Shown: positions 18,249 to 27,291, numbered from the stretch's first letter. The stretch: 64,000 nucleotides of DNA from Bradyrhizobium diazoefficiens (GCF_016616235.1 NZ_CP067100.1:1609001-1673000); one strand, 5' to 3'. Numbers and translations are program-made. Notes: generated by a model not told the origin, from the sequence alone.

Positions 18249-19453
18249 GAGAGCTTTGCTTAATTGGATGTGCGGAGGTAGTTCCCGCTGCCGGGCTTTT
18301 TTTGCGCAGCGTCTGACGGCGCACGGCATGGAACGGTTGCGTTTTGGTGGCGACGGATGGCTTCGGGCGACGACGGTCATGCTGCAGCTCCCACAGCAGA
18401 CAGCACCGCCCATCGTTTGAGATTCATGGCGAGGCAGATCAGGCGCAGATGGGTCTGGTTGCGCGCCAGGCCCAGATAGCGGGCGCGCGCCCAGCGGTAG
18501 CCGCCCTTGAGGCGGGCGAAGACCTGCTCGACCGGCGCGCGCCGCTTTCCCACAGCGTCGTTGAAGCGCTTCTGCCGCTCGGTCAGCGGATGATGCTTGT
18601 TGGGGCGGAACATCAGCCGCGGCTTGATGCCTCGCGCACGAAGGCCGCTGCGGCGCTCGTGCTTGTCATAGGCCTGGTCGGCATACACCGCCTTCTCATC
18701 ACCGCAGATCAACTCGTCGGCGGGCACCGTGTCGTTGACCGCAGCATCGGTCAGCTTGCTGCGGCGGATGATCGCCGAGCCCTGGTCGATGCCCACATGT
18801 GCCTTGTAGCCGAAGTATCGTTTGCCGCCCTTCTTGGTCCAGCGCGCGTCAGGATCGCGCTTGCTGTTGACCAGTTTGCTCGGCGCCAGACCGTCCGGGC
18901 CGGGCGGTTGCGGATCCTCTGGCGGCTTCGGCGGCTTCACCGCCGCCGGGATCAGGCTCGCGTCGATCAACGTGCCCCGGCGCAGCACCAGCCCGCGCGC
19001 GTCGATCTGATGCAGGATCTCGGCGAACAGCTTCTCGTCCAGACCGGCCTGCTGCAAAGTCTCACGGAAGCGCCAGATCGTCGTATGGTCGGGTGTCTCG
19101 TCGCTCAGCACAAAGCCGCAGAAATCGCGGAACGAGGCGCGGTCATCGAGTGCTTCTTCGAGTTCCGGATCGGACAGCCCATACCATTGCTGCAGCAGCA
19201 GCGCCTTGAACATGACCAGCCGCGGATAGGGCGGCGAGCCACGCTCCGGCTCCGGAAGGCCGCGCAGCACGCGCTCCACAGCCGCCCAGTCGACCAGCTC
19301 GGAAATCCGCCTCAGCACCGGGCTTCCTTTTCCTCGCCGCGATACCAGCGCATCCGCGAAGCCCGGTTGCCCAACCTGTCGATATGCCATTCCGAGCCCC
19401 CTCCGAACTTCGGCCCTAGAGAATCGCAGATTCGCCCTTTATGCAAAGCTCTC
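18249..19453 (-). mobile_element. complete IS5-family insertion sequence inside a palindromic repeat
   Basis: A 1205-bp element. Its left end GAGAGCTTTGCTTAA and right end TTATGCAAAGCTCTC are near-perfect inverted repeats. GCTTGC occurs on both sides (18243-18248 and 19454-19459). Removing the element restores CTCTCCCGCTTGCGGGAGAGG, so it inserted at the centre of the dispersed hairpin repeat. The transposase is intact. Confidence 0.87.
18377..19390 (-). CDS. IS5-family transposase
   Basis: A 337-residue DDE transposase with the IS5 N-terminal helix (FKALLLQQWYGLSDPELEEALDDRASFRDFCGF), the LIDASLIPAA catalytic Asp segment, GYKAHVGIDQGSAIIRRS, and VYADQAYDKHERRSGLRARGIKPRLMFR. The acidic residue near the C-terminus lies within KRRAPVEQVFARLKGGYRWARARYLGL. 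No disruption is seen. Confidence 0.93.
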   Translation of the reverse strand: MAYRQVGQPGFADALVSRRGKGSPVLRRISELVDWAAVERVLRGLPEPERGSPPYPRLVMFKALLLQQWYGLSDPELEEALDDRASFRDFCGFVLSDETPDHTTIWRFRETLQQAGLDEKLFAEILHQIDARGLVLRRGTLIDASLIPAAVKPPKPPEDPQPPGPDGLAPSKLVNSKRDPDARWTKKGGKRYFGYKAHVGIDQGSAIIRRSKLTDAAVNDTVPADELICGDEKAVYADQAYDKHERRSGLRARGIKPRLMFRPNKHHPLTERQKRFNDAVGKRRAPVEQVFARLKGGYRWARARYLGLARNQTHLRLICLAMNLKRWAVLSAVGAAA

Positions 19454-19600
19454 GCTTGCGGGAGAGGTTGCCGTGGCCGGGCGATGCGAAGCATCGTCCC
19501 GCGCGGCGGGTGAGGGTTCTTTCCTCTGGGGGATTGTCCCGTTGCGGAGATACCCTCTCCCCGACCTCCCCCGCACGCGCGGGGGGAGGGAGCGCACCAT
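19454..19600. repeat. palindromic repeat, right half of the IS5 target
   Basis: Continues GCTTGCGGGAGAGGTTGCC, then CGGGTGAGGGTTCTTTCCTCTGGGGGATTGTCCCGTTGCGGAG and CCCGCACGCGCGGGGGGAGGGAG. It is the same composite repeat as at 6285-6425. The left arm CCTCTCCCGCTTGC lies just before the IS at about 18235-18248. Confidence 0.7.
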
Positions 19601-19610
19601 CGGTGTGGCC

Positions 19611-20189
19611 CTAGTTGTTCAGCACCACCACGGGGGTGCCGACCGAGACGCGGCTGTAGAGGTCGGTGACGTCGTCATTGGTCATGCGGAAGCAGCCGGA
19701 GGAGACCGCCTGGCCGATCGTCTCCGGCTCGTTCGAGCCGTGGATGCGGTACAGCGTCGATCCCAGATACATCGCGCGGGCGCCGAGCGGGTTTTCGATG
19801 CCGCCCTTCATGTGGCGCGGCAGGTCGGGCCGGCGGGCCAGCATCTGCGAGGGCGGCGTCCAGTCCGGCCATTCCTTCTTGGCGGTGATCCTGTGCACTC
19901 CGCCCCAGCGGAAGCCGTCGCGGCCGACGCCGATGCCGTAGCGCAGCGCCTGGCCGTTCTGGAGCACCAGATAGAGCCGCCGCTCGGCCGTGTTCACCAC
20001 GATCGTGCCGGGGGCGTAATTGCCGTTATAGATGACGGTGGTGCGGGGAATCGGGCTGGAGCCGCCCTGGAAGAAGTTCGGCCCGCCCCCCATGACGTCG
20101 CGCGAATCGAAAAATTCGGCGCGTGCGCTGCCCGCCAGGACCGAGAGCAGTGCGATGGCGGCAATCGGCGCGGCAAAAAACCGGATCAT
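19611..20189 (-). CDS. L,D-transpeptidase (YkuD domain), secreted
   Basis: A 192-residue exported enzyme that cross-links or modifies peptidoglycan. The signal peptide is residues 1-24 (FFAAPIAAIALLSVLAGSARA). The catalytic motif places His150 and Cys166 in HGSNEPETIGQAVSSGCFRM. The substrate-side segment VVNTAERRLYLVLQNGQALRYGIGVGRDG starts the YkuD domain. GGGGGAG precedes ATG 20189. It stands alone between repeats. Confidence 0.93.
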   Translation of the reverse strand: MIRFFAAPIAAIALLSVLAGSARAEFFDSRDVMGGGPNFFQGGSSPIPRTTVIYNGNYAPGTIVVNTAERRLYLVLQNGQALRYGIGVGRDGFRWGGVHRITAKKEWPDWTPPSQMLARRPDLPRHMKGGIENPLGARAMYLGSTLYRIHGSNEPETIGQAVSSGCFRMTNDDVTDLYSRVSVGTPVVVLNN

Positions 20190-20333
20190 TGTCTCCCCCA
20201 GCAAAAATCGATTCAACGAAGGCCAGAGGCCATATTTGCGGGCTTTTCGCAAGCCACGGCCCCGTGAGGGCGCCATGCTTAACGATTGGCGTTACCAAAT
20301 CGGCAACCGCGCCAATTTGCCGGAAAGCGGTTA

Positions 20334-20428
20334 GAGCGTTTTCAAGCGAAGTGGATGCCGGTTCGCATAAAGAAAACGCGTCAAAACAAGAATCTGATGC
20401 CCCGTTCCGATCCCATCGGAACGGGGCA
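20334..20428. repeat. Rhizobiales GCGTTTTC repeat plus strong hairpin
   Basis: AGAGCGTTTTCAAGCGAAGTGG and CGCATAAAGAAAACGCGTCA form the known inverted GAGCGTTTTC/GAAAACGC element. Beside it, TGCCCCGTTCCGAT and ATCGGAACGGGGCA (20398-20428) make a 14-bp perfect stem with a 3-base loop. The rest of the 363-bp gap upstream of the TPP enzyme shows no gene. Confidence 0.7.
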
Positions 20429-20552
20429 TTAGCCAAGCGAGCGCGTCGTCATGCGGGGCAGGGCCGCGATGCCGGCTATTGCTTTGACGGGACGCGCGAA
20501 CAATGATTGGTCGGAAGGATATTTGAACCCAGCCGGTTGCAGGAGCTGACGG

Positions 20553-22100
20553 ATGAACGGTGCGGAAAGCCTGGTGCGGACGATGGTCAAGGGCGGGGTC
20601 GACGTCTGCTTCACCAACCCCGGCACCTCCGAGATGCATTTTGTCGCGGCGCTCGACCGCGTTCCCGGCATGCGCTGCGTGCTCGGCCTGTTCGAAGGCG
20701 TGGTGACGGGCGCCGCCGACGGCTATTTCCGCATGAAGGGAACACCGGCCTCGACGCTCTTGCATCTCGGCCCGGGCCTCGCCAACGGCCTTGCCAATCT
20801 GCACAATGCCAAGAAGGCCAATTCCGGCATCGTCAACATCGTCGGCCAGCATGCGGTCTACCACATCGGCTACAACGCGCCGCTGACCTCCGATATCGAG
20901 GGCCTGGCCCGGCCGATGTCGTCCTGGGTCCGCACCTCCCCTGATTCCAAATCGGTCGCCGCTGACGGCGCCGCCGCGATTGCGGCGGCGAAAAGCGCGC
21001 CGCCGCAGATCGCGACCCTGATCCTGCCCGCCGACACCGCCTGGAACGAGGCCGACGGCATCGCCGAGGTGCCGGCCGAGCAGCAGCGCGCGAGCTATTC
21101 GCCGCAGGCGGTCGAGCAGGCCGCAAGAATCCTTCACACTGAGGGCGAGGGCACGCTCTTGCTGATGACCGGCAGCGCGCTGAGCGAAAAGGGCTTGGCG
21201 CTGGCTGAGCGCATCGCCGGCAAGACCGGCTGCACCGTGATGGGGCCGACCTTCCGTCCGAAGATGGCGCGCGGCCGCGGCCGCTTCTCGATCGACCGCA
21301 TCCACTACGTGATCGAGAACGCGCTGCCGATGCTGGCGAAGTTCCGCCACATCGTGCTGGTCGAGTCCGACGATCCCGTCGCGTTCTTCGCCTATCCGAA
21401 CAAGCCGAGCATGCTCAAGCCCGAGGGCTGCGAGGTGCATCGCATGACCTCCTGGGGCGAGAATTCGGTCGCAGCGCTCGAAGCGCTCGCCGGCGCCGTG
21501 AAGGCCAGCCCCAAGGACGTCAAGCCGCAGGCATTGGCCGAGCTGGTCAAGCCGACCGGCGCGCTGACCTTCGCCTCGATCGCGCAGGCGATCGCCTGCG
21601 CCATCCCCGAGAACGCGATCATGGTGGATGAGTCGCTCACCACCGGCCGCGGCTTCTTCCCGCCGACGGCGGCGGCCGCGCCGCACGACTGGCTCCAGAA
21701 CATGGGCGGCTCGATCGGCTTCTCGACGCCGCTGTCGATCGGCGCGGCGATCGCCTGTCCGGACCGCAAGGTCATCACCATGGTCGGCGACGGCAGCGCG
21801 ATGTACACGATCCAGTCGCTGTGGACGCAGGCGCGCGAGAACCTCGACATCGTCACCATCGTGTTCGCCAACCGCATCTACCAGATCCTGCGCGGCGAGT
21901 TCGACAATGTCGGCGCAGGCGAACCCGGCCAGCGCGCCAACGACATGCTCCGCCTCGACCGCCCGACGCTGGATTTCGTCGCCTTGGCCAAGGGCATGGG
22001 CGTGCCCGGCCGCGCCGTCACCAATGCCGACGAGTTCAACAAGGCGCTGGCCGAAGCCGTCGCCGAGCCGGGGCCGCGGCTGATCGAAGTGCAGATGTAG
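20553..22100 (+). CDS. acetolactate synthase large-subunit-like TPP enzyme
   Basis: A 515-residue thiamine-diphosphate enzyme. The N-terminal domain has CFTNPGTSEMHFVAALD and GLFEGVVTGAADGYFRM with the cofactor-activating glutamate. The C-terminal cofactor motif is GDGSAMYTIQSLWTQARENLDIVTIVFAN, where GDG is intact but the usual NN end is shifted. It is annotated in relatives as acetolactate synthase large subunit, yet it is shorter than the biosynthetic IlvB (about 570) and has no small-subunit gene beside it. A catabolic decarboxylase or ligase on another 2-oxoacid is equally possible. Confidence 0.8.
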   Translation: MNGAESLVRTMVKGGVDVCFTNPGTSEMHFVAALDRVPGMRCVLGLFEGVVTGAADGYFRMKGTPASTLLHLGPGLANGLANLHNAKKANSGIVNIVGQHAVYHIGYNAPLTSDIEGLARPMSSWVRTSPDSKSVAADGAAAIAAAKSAPPQIATLILPADTAWNEADGIAEVPAEQQRASYSPQAVEQAARILHTEGEGTLLLMTGSALSEKGLALAERIAGKTGCTVMGPTFRPKMARGRGRFSIDRIHYVIENALPMLAKFRHIVLVESDDPVAFFAYPNKPSMLKPEGCEVHRMTSWGENSVAALEALAGAVKASPKDVKPQALAELVKPTGALTFASIAQAIACAIPENAIMVDESLTTGRGFFPPTAAAAPHDWLQNMGGSIGFSTPLSIGAAIACPDRKVITMVGDGSAMYTIQSLWTQARENLDIVTIVFANRIYQILRGEFDNVGAGEPGQRANDMLRLDRPTLDFVALAKGMGVPGRAVTNADEFNKALAEAVAEPGPRLIEVQM

Positions 22101-22104
22101 GATG

Positions 22105-22320
22105 TCTTTACCTCTCCCCGCCCTTCTGCGGGGAGAGGTCGGATCGCTATGGCGCGCAATTGCGCGCCTGAGCGATCCGGGTGAGGGGCAAGGCGGGCTG
22201 CGAACCCGGGCAATAGTCTGTCCGACTCGCACGCCGCAAGCGTTCGACCTATCATTCAATCGAGTTTGCGGAGACGGCCCTCACCCCAATCCTCTCCCCG
22301 TAAGAACGGGGAGAGGGAGC
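22105..22320. repeat. composite palindromic repeat downstream of the TPP enzyme
   Basis: Holds CCTCTCCCCGCCCTTCTGCGGGGAGAGG and, 170 bp later, CCTCTCCCCGTAAGAACGGGGAGAGG, with GATCCGGGTGAGGGGCAAGG between. This is the same repeat family as at 6.3 and 19.5 kb. No gene is seen in the 267-bp gap. Confidence 0.65.
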
Positions 22321-22367
22321 AAGAGACCGGACGAAACGCACAAGGTCGAAATGGGCCCGGAGGCACG

Positions 22368-22886
22368 ATGCAGACCGAGCTGAACAAGGTGATCGCGGCG
22401 CTCCGGGACTTCTACGCGCAGGAAGCATTTTTGTTCGAGAAGGACATCGGCGAGCGTGCGATCACGCATCGCTTCGCCGTGCATCTGGAGAAGCAATTTT
22501 CCGGCTGGGCGGTCGACTGCAACTACGACCGGCTCGGCGAGCGCACGCTGCATCTGCCGCACGGCACCATCATCTCGACCGACGATCATCTGGGCAAGTC
22601 GATCTATCCCGATGTCGTGGTGCATCAGCGCGAGATCCCGAACAATCTGCTCACTGTGGAGATCCGCAAGGCGAGCAACCACACCCCGCTGGAGCACGAC
22701 CAGCACAAGCTGAGGGCGCTGACCGATGCGCATGTCTGGTTCGCCTATTGGATCGGCGCGCTGCTGGTGCTGGACAAGCAGCATGTGACGATGTCGGAGG
22801 TCTATGTCAGCGGTCACGTCGACGAGCCGCTTTCGCGCTGGTTCGCGGCGCGGCTTGTGGAGAATGGTCTTGGAGCCGCGCCTTAG
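22368..22886 (+). CDS. conserved hypothetical, possible PD-(D/E)XK-like fold
   Basis: A 172-residue cytosolic protein with GGAGG before ATG 22368. I do not recognise a named family. The pattern YPDVVVHQR (Asp82) followed by LLTVEIRKASN (Glu98, Lys101) and a DQHKLRALTD helix looks like the core of PD-(D/E)XK nuclease-like domains, with an extra residue between E and K. The rest, including AITHRFAVHLEKQF near the N-terminus, fits a helix that often carries a conserved Glu or His in such folds. It stands alone with no methyltransferase nearby. Confidence 0.6.
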   Translation: MQTELNKVIAALRDFYAQEAFLFEKDIGERAITHRFAVHLEKQFSGWAVDCNYDRLGERTLHLPHGTIISTDDHLGKSIYPDVVVHQREIPNNLLTVEIRKASNHTPLEHDQHKLRALTDAHVWFAYWIGALLVLDKQHVTMSEVYVSGHVDEPLSRWFAARLVENGLGAAP

Positions 22887-23100
22887 GGGGTGTGCTTCCC
22901 CCGGGCCAAAACATCGAGGGCTATTGGCATCGGTTATGGATCGTGGCTGCGGAAGACGAACGACACGTGATGACGTTCCGTCCTGTTGGTTTCTGCGTGA
23001 AATGTGTCAACGTTGCAGTCACAAGTTTTCAGCAGCTTGGTGGAAATGTTCGGAGATGCGCACGTTGATGCAGGTGGCAGGGTTTAGATGGAGAACAGCC

Positions 23101-23433
23101 ATGCGAGCGCTTTCTGTGGCAGTGCTTGCCATACTTCCACTGATATCGATACCTGCTGCCGCCCAGCAGCAAACGGGCGCGACGTCTCAGGCCGGTGTGG
23201 ACCAAAACGTGCAAACTGAAGCCGATAAGGGCATAAAGACCCGCAATTCCGGCGAATCCGGCTATGTTGCCAATCAGGATAGGCCTGGCGCGGCTTCTCA
23301 TGCACCGGGAGAGACAACCAGCACGGTCGGAACGACAACCGGAAGCAGTACGTCCGGCAATCAGTCAAACATCAACAGTTCGCAGGCCGATTACAATGCT
23401 TCTCTAAAGGACGGCTCTGCGCCGAAGAAGTAG
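23101..23433 (+). CDS. small secreted Ser/Thr/Gly-rich protein
   Basis: A 110-residue protein with GGAG upstream of ATG 23101. The signal peptide is residues 1-21 (LSVAVLAILPLISIPAAA). The mature part is hydrophilic and low-complexity (TTSTVGTTTGSSTSGNQSN), without cysteines, and ends in a basic APKK. It is probably a periplasmic or exported intrinsically disordered protein. A terminator follows at 23515. Confidence 0.65.
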   Translation: MRALSVAVLAILPLISIPAAAQQQTGATSQAGVDQNVQTEADKGIKTRNSGESGYVANQDRPGAASHAPGETTSTVGTTTGSSTSGNQSNINSSQADYNASLKDGSAPKK

Positions 23434-23514
23434 CGAACTTCGAAGACGGCAAGGCGTTTCGCAGTTCCGAGGCACAATCAAAACCGCCCGTGGCAGCCAG
23501 CGCCACAAGAACTG

Positions 23515-23545
23515 AAACCCGCGAGCAGCCCAAGCGGGTTTCTTG
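23515..23545 (+). terminator. intrinsic terminator
   Basis: AAACCCGC (23515-23522) pairs with GCGGGTTT (23534-23541) and runs into TCTT. It is placed 80 bp after the small secreted protein and is the best candidate for its transcription end. Confidence 0.75.
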
Positions 23546-23650
23546 ATTTACGCCGCGGGGTGTTGCCCCGGAGATGTCCGTTCCTGTGAAGGAGATCTCC
23601 ATTCCCGTGAAAAAGGCCGACATGATGTCGACGCGACTTGAGCGTGAAAG

Positions 23651-23677
23651 GCCGCTCGCGTGACGCGAGCGGCTTTT
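23651..23677. terminator. hairpin terminator between convergent genes
   Basis: GCCGCTCGCG and CGCGAGCGGC form a 10-bp stem with a TGA loop, followed by TTTT on the plus strand. It also lies 18 bp past the stop of the minus-strand haem peroxidase, so it can serve both directions. Confidence 0.75.
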
Positions 23678-23694
23678 CATCGTCCGTCGCAAGT

Positions 23695-25230
23695 TCAGTG
23701 CAGCGGATCGCCCTGGCCGAGCGCGTAGGCGACGAGGTCCTTAAGTGCGAAGCCGGAGCCGGTCACCGGCGTCCATTGCGGGTCGAGCGACAGCACGGAC
23801 GAATTGTCGCCGAACAGCATGCCGAGGAAGACCTCGGCGACGATGCGGCCGCCGACGGGGCCGAGTTGCGGCGTGTTGACGGTGCCGGGCCCGCCGGTGA
23901 CGGGAATCGTGACGGCGGTCTGGAACTGCCGTGCTTCGGCCAGGATATAGGTCCAGAGCGGGCAATTGCCGGCAAACACGCCGTTCGCGATGGTTGCGAT
24001 CTTGGTTTGCGGATCACCCGCGCCGGGCTCGTCAACGGCCCTGCCGATGATGATCTGATCGTCGTTCAGCGGCGTCAGGTGCATTGCCCTGGCGACGGCC
24101 TGGCCGGAGGGGAGGCCGAGCCGCCAGCCGCGCTCGAGATTGCGCAGCGCCAGCGAGGCCGGATTGGACGCGACCTCCGGCGGCAGCTTGCGCAGCGGAT
24201 CGACCAGCGACGTGTCGATGCGATAGGCGAACTGAAGCCGCCGCTTGTTGTCGGGATTGGTGTCGTCGTTCTCGTCGCCGAAGGCGCGTTTGTCGATGTC
24301 GATGAAGCGGCCCCAGTCGATGGCGCGTCCCGGGCCCATGGCGCGGAAGCCGGTCAGCGCGTTCGTGTCGGGATTGTTGGGGTCGGGGAAGATCTGGAGC
24401 AGCATGTTGTCGGCGTTGTTGAGCCGGTAGCCCGGGCGGATCATGGAATGCCCGAGCCGGTAGGCGGCGACCGAGAACTCGACCGGCATGAACGGATAAG
24501 TGTGCCAGTGGTAGTAGGCGAGCTTGCTGCGGTCATAGTGGCCCGCGGTCTTCAGCCCGTTCAGAACGTCGGCGTGGACGATGCGCGGCAGGAAGTCGTT
24601 CAGCACGACGTATTGATAGTGGAAGCGGACGCGCTGCTGCACCTCCTCGAACGACAGGCTGTCATTGTCGTCGACCATGCGGTTGTGAAAGCGCAGCATC
24701 AGGGCCTGAAACTGCGAGACGATGCTGTTCTCGTCGTTGCGGGGATCGCCGATCAGCGCGCGGCCCTTGAAGCGCGGCAAGTCGCTGGCATCGGATACGC
24801 CGGCGCCGGTCAGCTTCTCGCCGAGCAGGAACTTGATGCCGTCATACATGTAGGGCTGGTCGTTCGGACCGCGGCCATAGAGATTGTCCAGATCGAGCGA
24901 CGGCGTGCGGAAGTCGACAAGCCCGTCAGGATCCTGCTGCTTGGTTAGCGAGCTGACCGGATCGAAGGTGATGTCGTGGTCGATGAACTGGCCGAAATAG
25001 GTGTAGAGCGCGGGAATGCCGCTCTCTTCGGCGTCCGGCCCGTTTTTCGGCGCATCGAAGCTGCCGATCATCCTGTCGGCGAGCGCCGACAGGTTGCCGA
25101 CATTGTCGGCGTCGTTGGCGCCGAATTTGGCCGGGCTGAGGTTGCGGAACATGCGGCCGAACCGGCCTTGCGAAAGCGGCGAACGGGTTGCGTTCAATCC
25201 GCGCGGAACAATTGCGTGGCGGCTGCTCAT
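23695..25230 (-). CDS. animal-type haem peroxidase family protein
   Basis: A 511-residue member of the peroxidase-cyclooxygenase superfamily. The distal motif is YFGQFIDHDITFDP (Asp84 and His85) and the proximal histidine lies in EFSVAAYRLGHSMIRP near residue 257. The intervening RFHNRMVDD and the arginine segment fit the family. I see no signal peptide at MSSRHAIVPRGL; GGGAGG precedes ATG 25230. Bacterial members oxidise halides or organic substrates with H2O2, but the substrate here is unknown. It is divergent from a small secreted protein across a 500-bp gap. Confidence 0.88.
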   Translation of the reverse strand: MSSRHAIVPRGLNATRSPLSQGRFGRMFRNLSPAKFGANDADNVGNLSALADRMIGSFDAPKNGPDAEESGIPALYTYFGQFIDHDITFDPVSSLTKQQDPDGLVDFRTPSLDLDNLYGRGPNDQPYMYDGIKFLLGEKLTGAGVSDASDLPRFKGRALIGDPRNDENSIVSQFQALMLRFHNRMVDDNDSLSFEEVQQRVRFHYQYVVLNDFLPRIVHADVLNGLKTAGHYDRSKLAYYHWHTYPFMPVEFSVAAYRLGHSMIRPGYRLNNADNMLLQIFPDPNNPDTNALTGFRAMGPGRAIDWGRFIDIDKRAFGDENDDTNPDNKRRLQFAYRIDTSLVDPLRKLPPEVASNPASLALRNLERGWRLGLPSGQAVARAMHLTPLNDDQIIIGRAVDEPGAGDPQTKIATIANGVFAGNCPLWTYILAEARQFQTAVTIPVTGGPGTVNTPQLGPVGGRIVAEVFLGMLFGDNSSVLSLDPQWTPVTGSGFALKDLVAYALGQGDPLH

Positions 25231-25731
25231 TTCAAATTCCTCCCTGAAAAAGTCGCGACAACGAATAAAGCTCAAGTTGTTGGCCGTGGAATATGCAGGC
25301 GAAGCTAGATCAGGGATTCTCGGGCCACAAGCGGTCGCTTCACACAGTTCGCGATATCGATGCTGCTCCGGAGCAGAGCATTGCGAGCAAGCTGTGGGTG
25401 TGCTTTGCAAATTCTTCCCTGAGCGATGACGGATAACATTCTCGTCATCGACAGGCGCAAGCAGCTGGCGCAGTGCCGGCTCGCCCGCGTGTCGGCGAAG
25501 CGGATCGCATTTGAAGATTGTGGCGCGGCGCGCATATGCGTGCAGCGCGCAATGCTGTCAGGAGTCGCGCTGCTGCGAGAACGCATGCGATGATGAGGCA
25601 AGTCGCGCTGAGCAATGTGATCTCGGCCACAGTTGGCGGGCCTGGGCCGGCCTATCGTCAACAGGCTTGCACGCGTCGATCCGGCAGGCCTACGCTTGGC
25701 TTCATTCGGGTCAGGCAATTTGGAGGTTTTG
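25231..25731. other. 501-bp divergent intergenic region
   Basis: No gene supported on either strand; open frames through it are compositional shadows. The stretch 25240-25300 next to the peroxidase start is AT-richer (GCGACAACGAATAAAGC) and is the likely promoter area. GGAGG precedes the gene at 25732. Confidence 0.4.
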
Positions 25732-26088
25732 ATGCAAAGGTCATATTTACTGGCTGCGACAGCAGCGCTGGCGCTTCTTGCGCAAACGCCGCTCGCTCTG
25801 GCGCAGGGCACGCCGGCTGCCGGCGGAACCGCCGCGCCTGCGGCAACAACCACCGCGCCGGCTGCGACGACGACAGCGCCCGCGGCGACAACGTTGACGC
25901 CGAGCGCAACCGACGCGTCCAGCCAGTCATCCGACTCCAAGAAGAGCGCGTCGAAGAAGCCGGCGAAGAAGAAGATGACGCGGCAGCAGGAGATCGACCA
26001 TTCCGTCGATACCGGCACGGTGCCTGCGCGCTACCGCAGCTCGGTGCCCAAGCAGTACCAACAATATATTCCGTTCGATAAGCAGTAG
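25732..26088 (+). CDS. small exported Ala/Thr- and Lys-rich protein
   Basis: A 118-residue protein. The signal peptide is residues 1-24 (YLLAATAALALLAQTPLALA). A repeated APAATTT unit follows (four near copies, residues 35-55), then a lysine-rich stretch KKSASKKPAKKKM, and a C-terminal segment IDHSVDTGTVPARYRSSVPKQYQQYIPF that looks folded or binding-competent. GGAGG precedes ATG 25732. Similar short exported proteins are frequent in Bradyrhizobium, with no known role. Confidence 0.7.
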   Translation: MQRSYLLAATAALALLAQTPLALAQGTPAAGGTAAPAATTTAPAATTTAPAATTLTPSATDASSQSSDSKKSASKKPAKKKMTRQQEIDHSVDTGTVPARYRSSVPKQYQQYIPFDKQ

Positions 26089-26269
26089 CGGATCGCACGG
26101 CGGCGCGACGCGATCGGCCGTTGCGCCGCAAGTGCTGTCGATGGATTTGTCCTTCGAAAGACAGGGCTGGCCATGCAAAATCCGGCCGCACATGCCCGGT
26201 GGCGGCCGGCGCGAGCGGTGCTAGAGTAGGCTAGAGCCGTGGGAAGTGACGTGGGGGGGACGCGACGGA

Positions 26270-26743
26270 ATGAGCGACGAGAAGGATGCTGGCCTTGTGG
26301 CCATGATCAGCAGCATCCTCGGCGGCAACAGGCGCGCAGACAATGTTGCACCGCCGCTCATCGAGACGCCGCCGACGGCACCAATAAATGGATTCGAGCC
26401 GGCCGCCGTGCCCATCCTCGATGCGGAGGCGGCCAAGCCAGAGACCGCATCTGCGCCGGCCGCGCCGAAGCCGGTCGAGCCGCCGGCGAAGATCGCGAGG
26501 ACAGCGGACGGCAAGCAGTTGCTGCCTGCGGAAGCGATCGCCGATCTCGTGCTCGGCGAGCTGCGCAAGCTGGAGGACTTTCCCGCGACCGGCGCCTCGG
26601 TCACGGTCTACGGTTACAGGCACTGGAACGCGATGATCACCTTCGCGCCGTTCTCGACCAGCTTCCAGAACGCGACCCGGTTCCGCCAGGCCGTGCCGGA
26701 CCTCGTCTTCAAGCTCCGCCGTTTCGTCGAACTTGAGATATAG
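26270..26743 (+). CDS. hypothetical protein
   Basis: A 157-residue cytosolic protein of unknown function. A proline/alanine-rich linker (residues 30-80) separates a short N-terminal helix (DAGLVAMISSILGGNRR) from a compact C-terminal domain containing VTVYGYRHWNAMITFAPFS and FRQAVPDLVFKLRRFVELEI. ATG 26270 follows a G-rich stretch. It is 65 bp upstream of the GreA-like gene on the same strand. Confidence 0.55.
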   Translation: MSDEKDAGLVAMISSILGGNRRADNVAPPLIETPPTAPINGFEPAAVPILDAEAAKPETASAPAAPKPVEPPAKIARTADGKQLLPAEAIADLVLGELRKLEDFPATGASVTVYGYRHWNAMITFAPFSTSFQNATRFRQAVPDLVFKLRRFVELEI

Positions 26744-26808
26744 TCAGGCAAATCGCCCGCGGCGCCAACGCGCCGCGATCGCCAGACACGTTCGACAGGA
26801 TCTTCGAA

Positions 26809-27291
26809 TTGAGCGTCGCCTTTACCAAGGAAGAAAGCGCCGAGACCGCGTCCGAGACGCTGCTGCCGGATCGTCCGATCTCGCCGCATCCAAACCTCGT
26901 GACGGAAGCGGGCTTGCAGGCATTGCAGACGCAGCTTCAGGACGCGCGCGCGGCCTATGAAGCCGCGCAAGCCATCGAGGACGTCAACGAAAAGCGCCGG
27001 CAGTCCGCGGTCCCCCTGCGGGACGTTCGCTATCTCACCGAGCGACTGCGCACGGCGCAACTGGTCCCCGCTCCGGCCTCGACCGACATCGTCGCCTTCG
27101 GCAGCACGGTGACCTTCAGCCGCCCCGACGGCCGCGTGCAAACCTATCGTATCGTCGGCGAGGACGAAGCCGATCCGAAAGCTGGATCGATCTCGTTCGT
27201 ATCGCCGGTTGCGAAGTCGGTGATGGGGAAGGCGGTCGGCGATGTCGTCGGTGCGGGGAGCCAAGAGATCGAGATTTTGGCGATAGCGTAA
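26809..27291 (+). CDS. GreA/GreB-family (Rnk-like) transcription elongation factor
   Basis: A 160-residue protein starting with TTG 26809. An N-terminal coiled coil (LQALQTQLQDARAAYEAAQAIEDVNEKRR) is followed by the GreA/B C-terminal FKBP-like domain: VAFGSTVTFSRPDGRVQTYRIVGEDEADPKAGSISFVSPVAKSVMGKAVGD. The family binds RNA polymerase through the secondary channel. The coiled coil is shorter than in GreA and its tip lacks an obvious acidic pair, so it may be a regulator or anti-Gre factor rather than a cleavage factor. Confidence 0.85.
   Translation: MSVAFTKEESAETASETLLPDRPISPHPNLVTEAGLQALQTQLQDARAAYEAAQAIEDVNEKRRQSAVPLRDVRYLTERLRTAQLVPAPASTDIVAFGSTVTFSRPDGRVQTYRIVGEDEADPKAGSISFVSPVAKSVMGKAVGDVVGAGSQEIEILAIA

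Noticed and set aside
20331..22259. 642-residue minus-strand open frame
   Set aside because: Complement of the acetolactate-synthase-like gene; compositional shadow without motifs.
25305..26018. 237-residue minus-strand frame with Val/Ala repeats
   Set aside because: The repeats are the complement of the APAATTT-coding repeat in the secreted protein at 25732.
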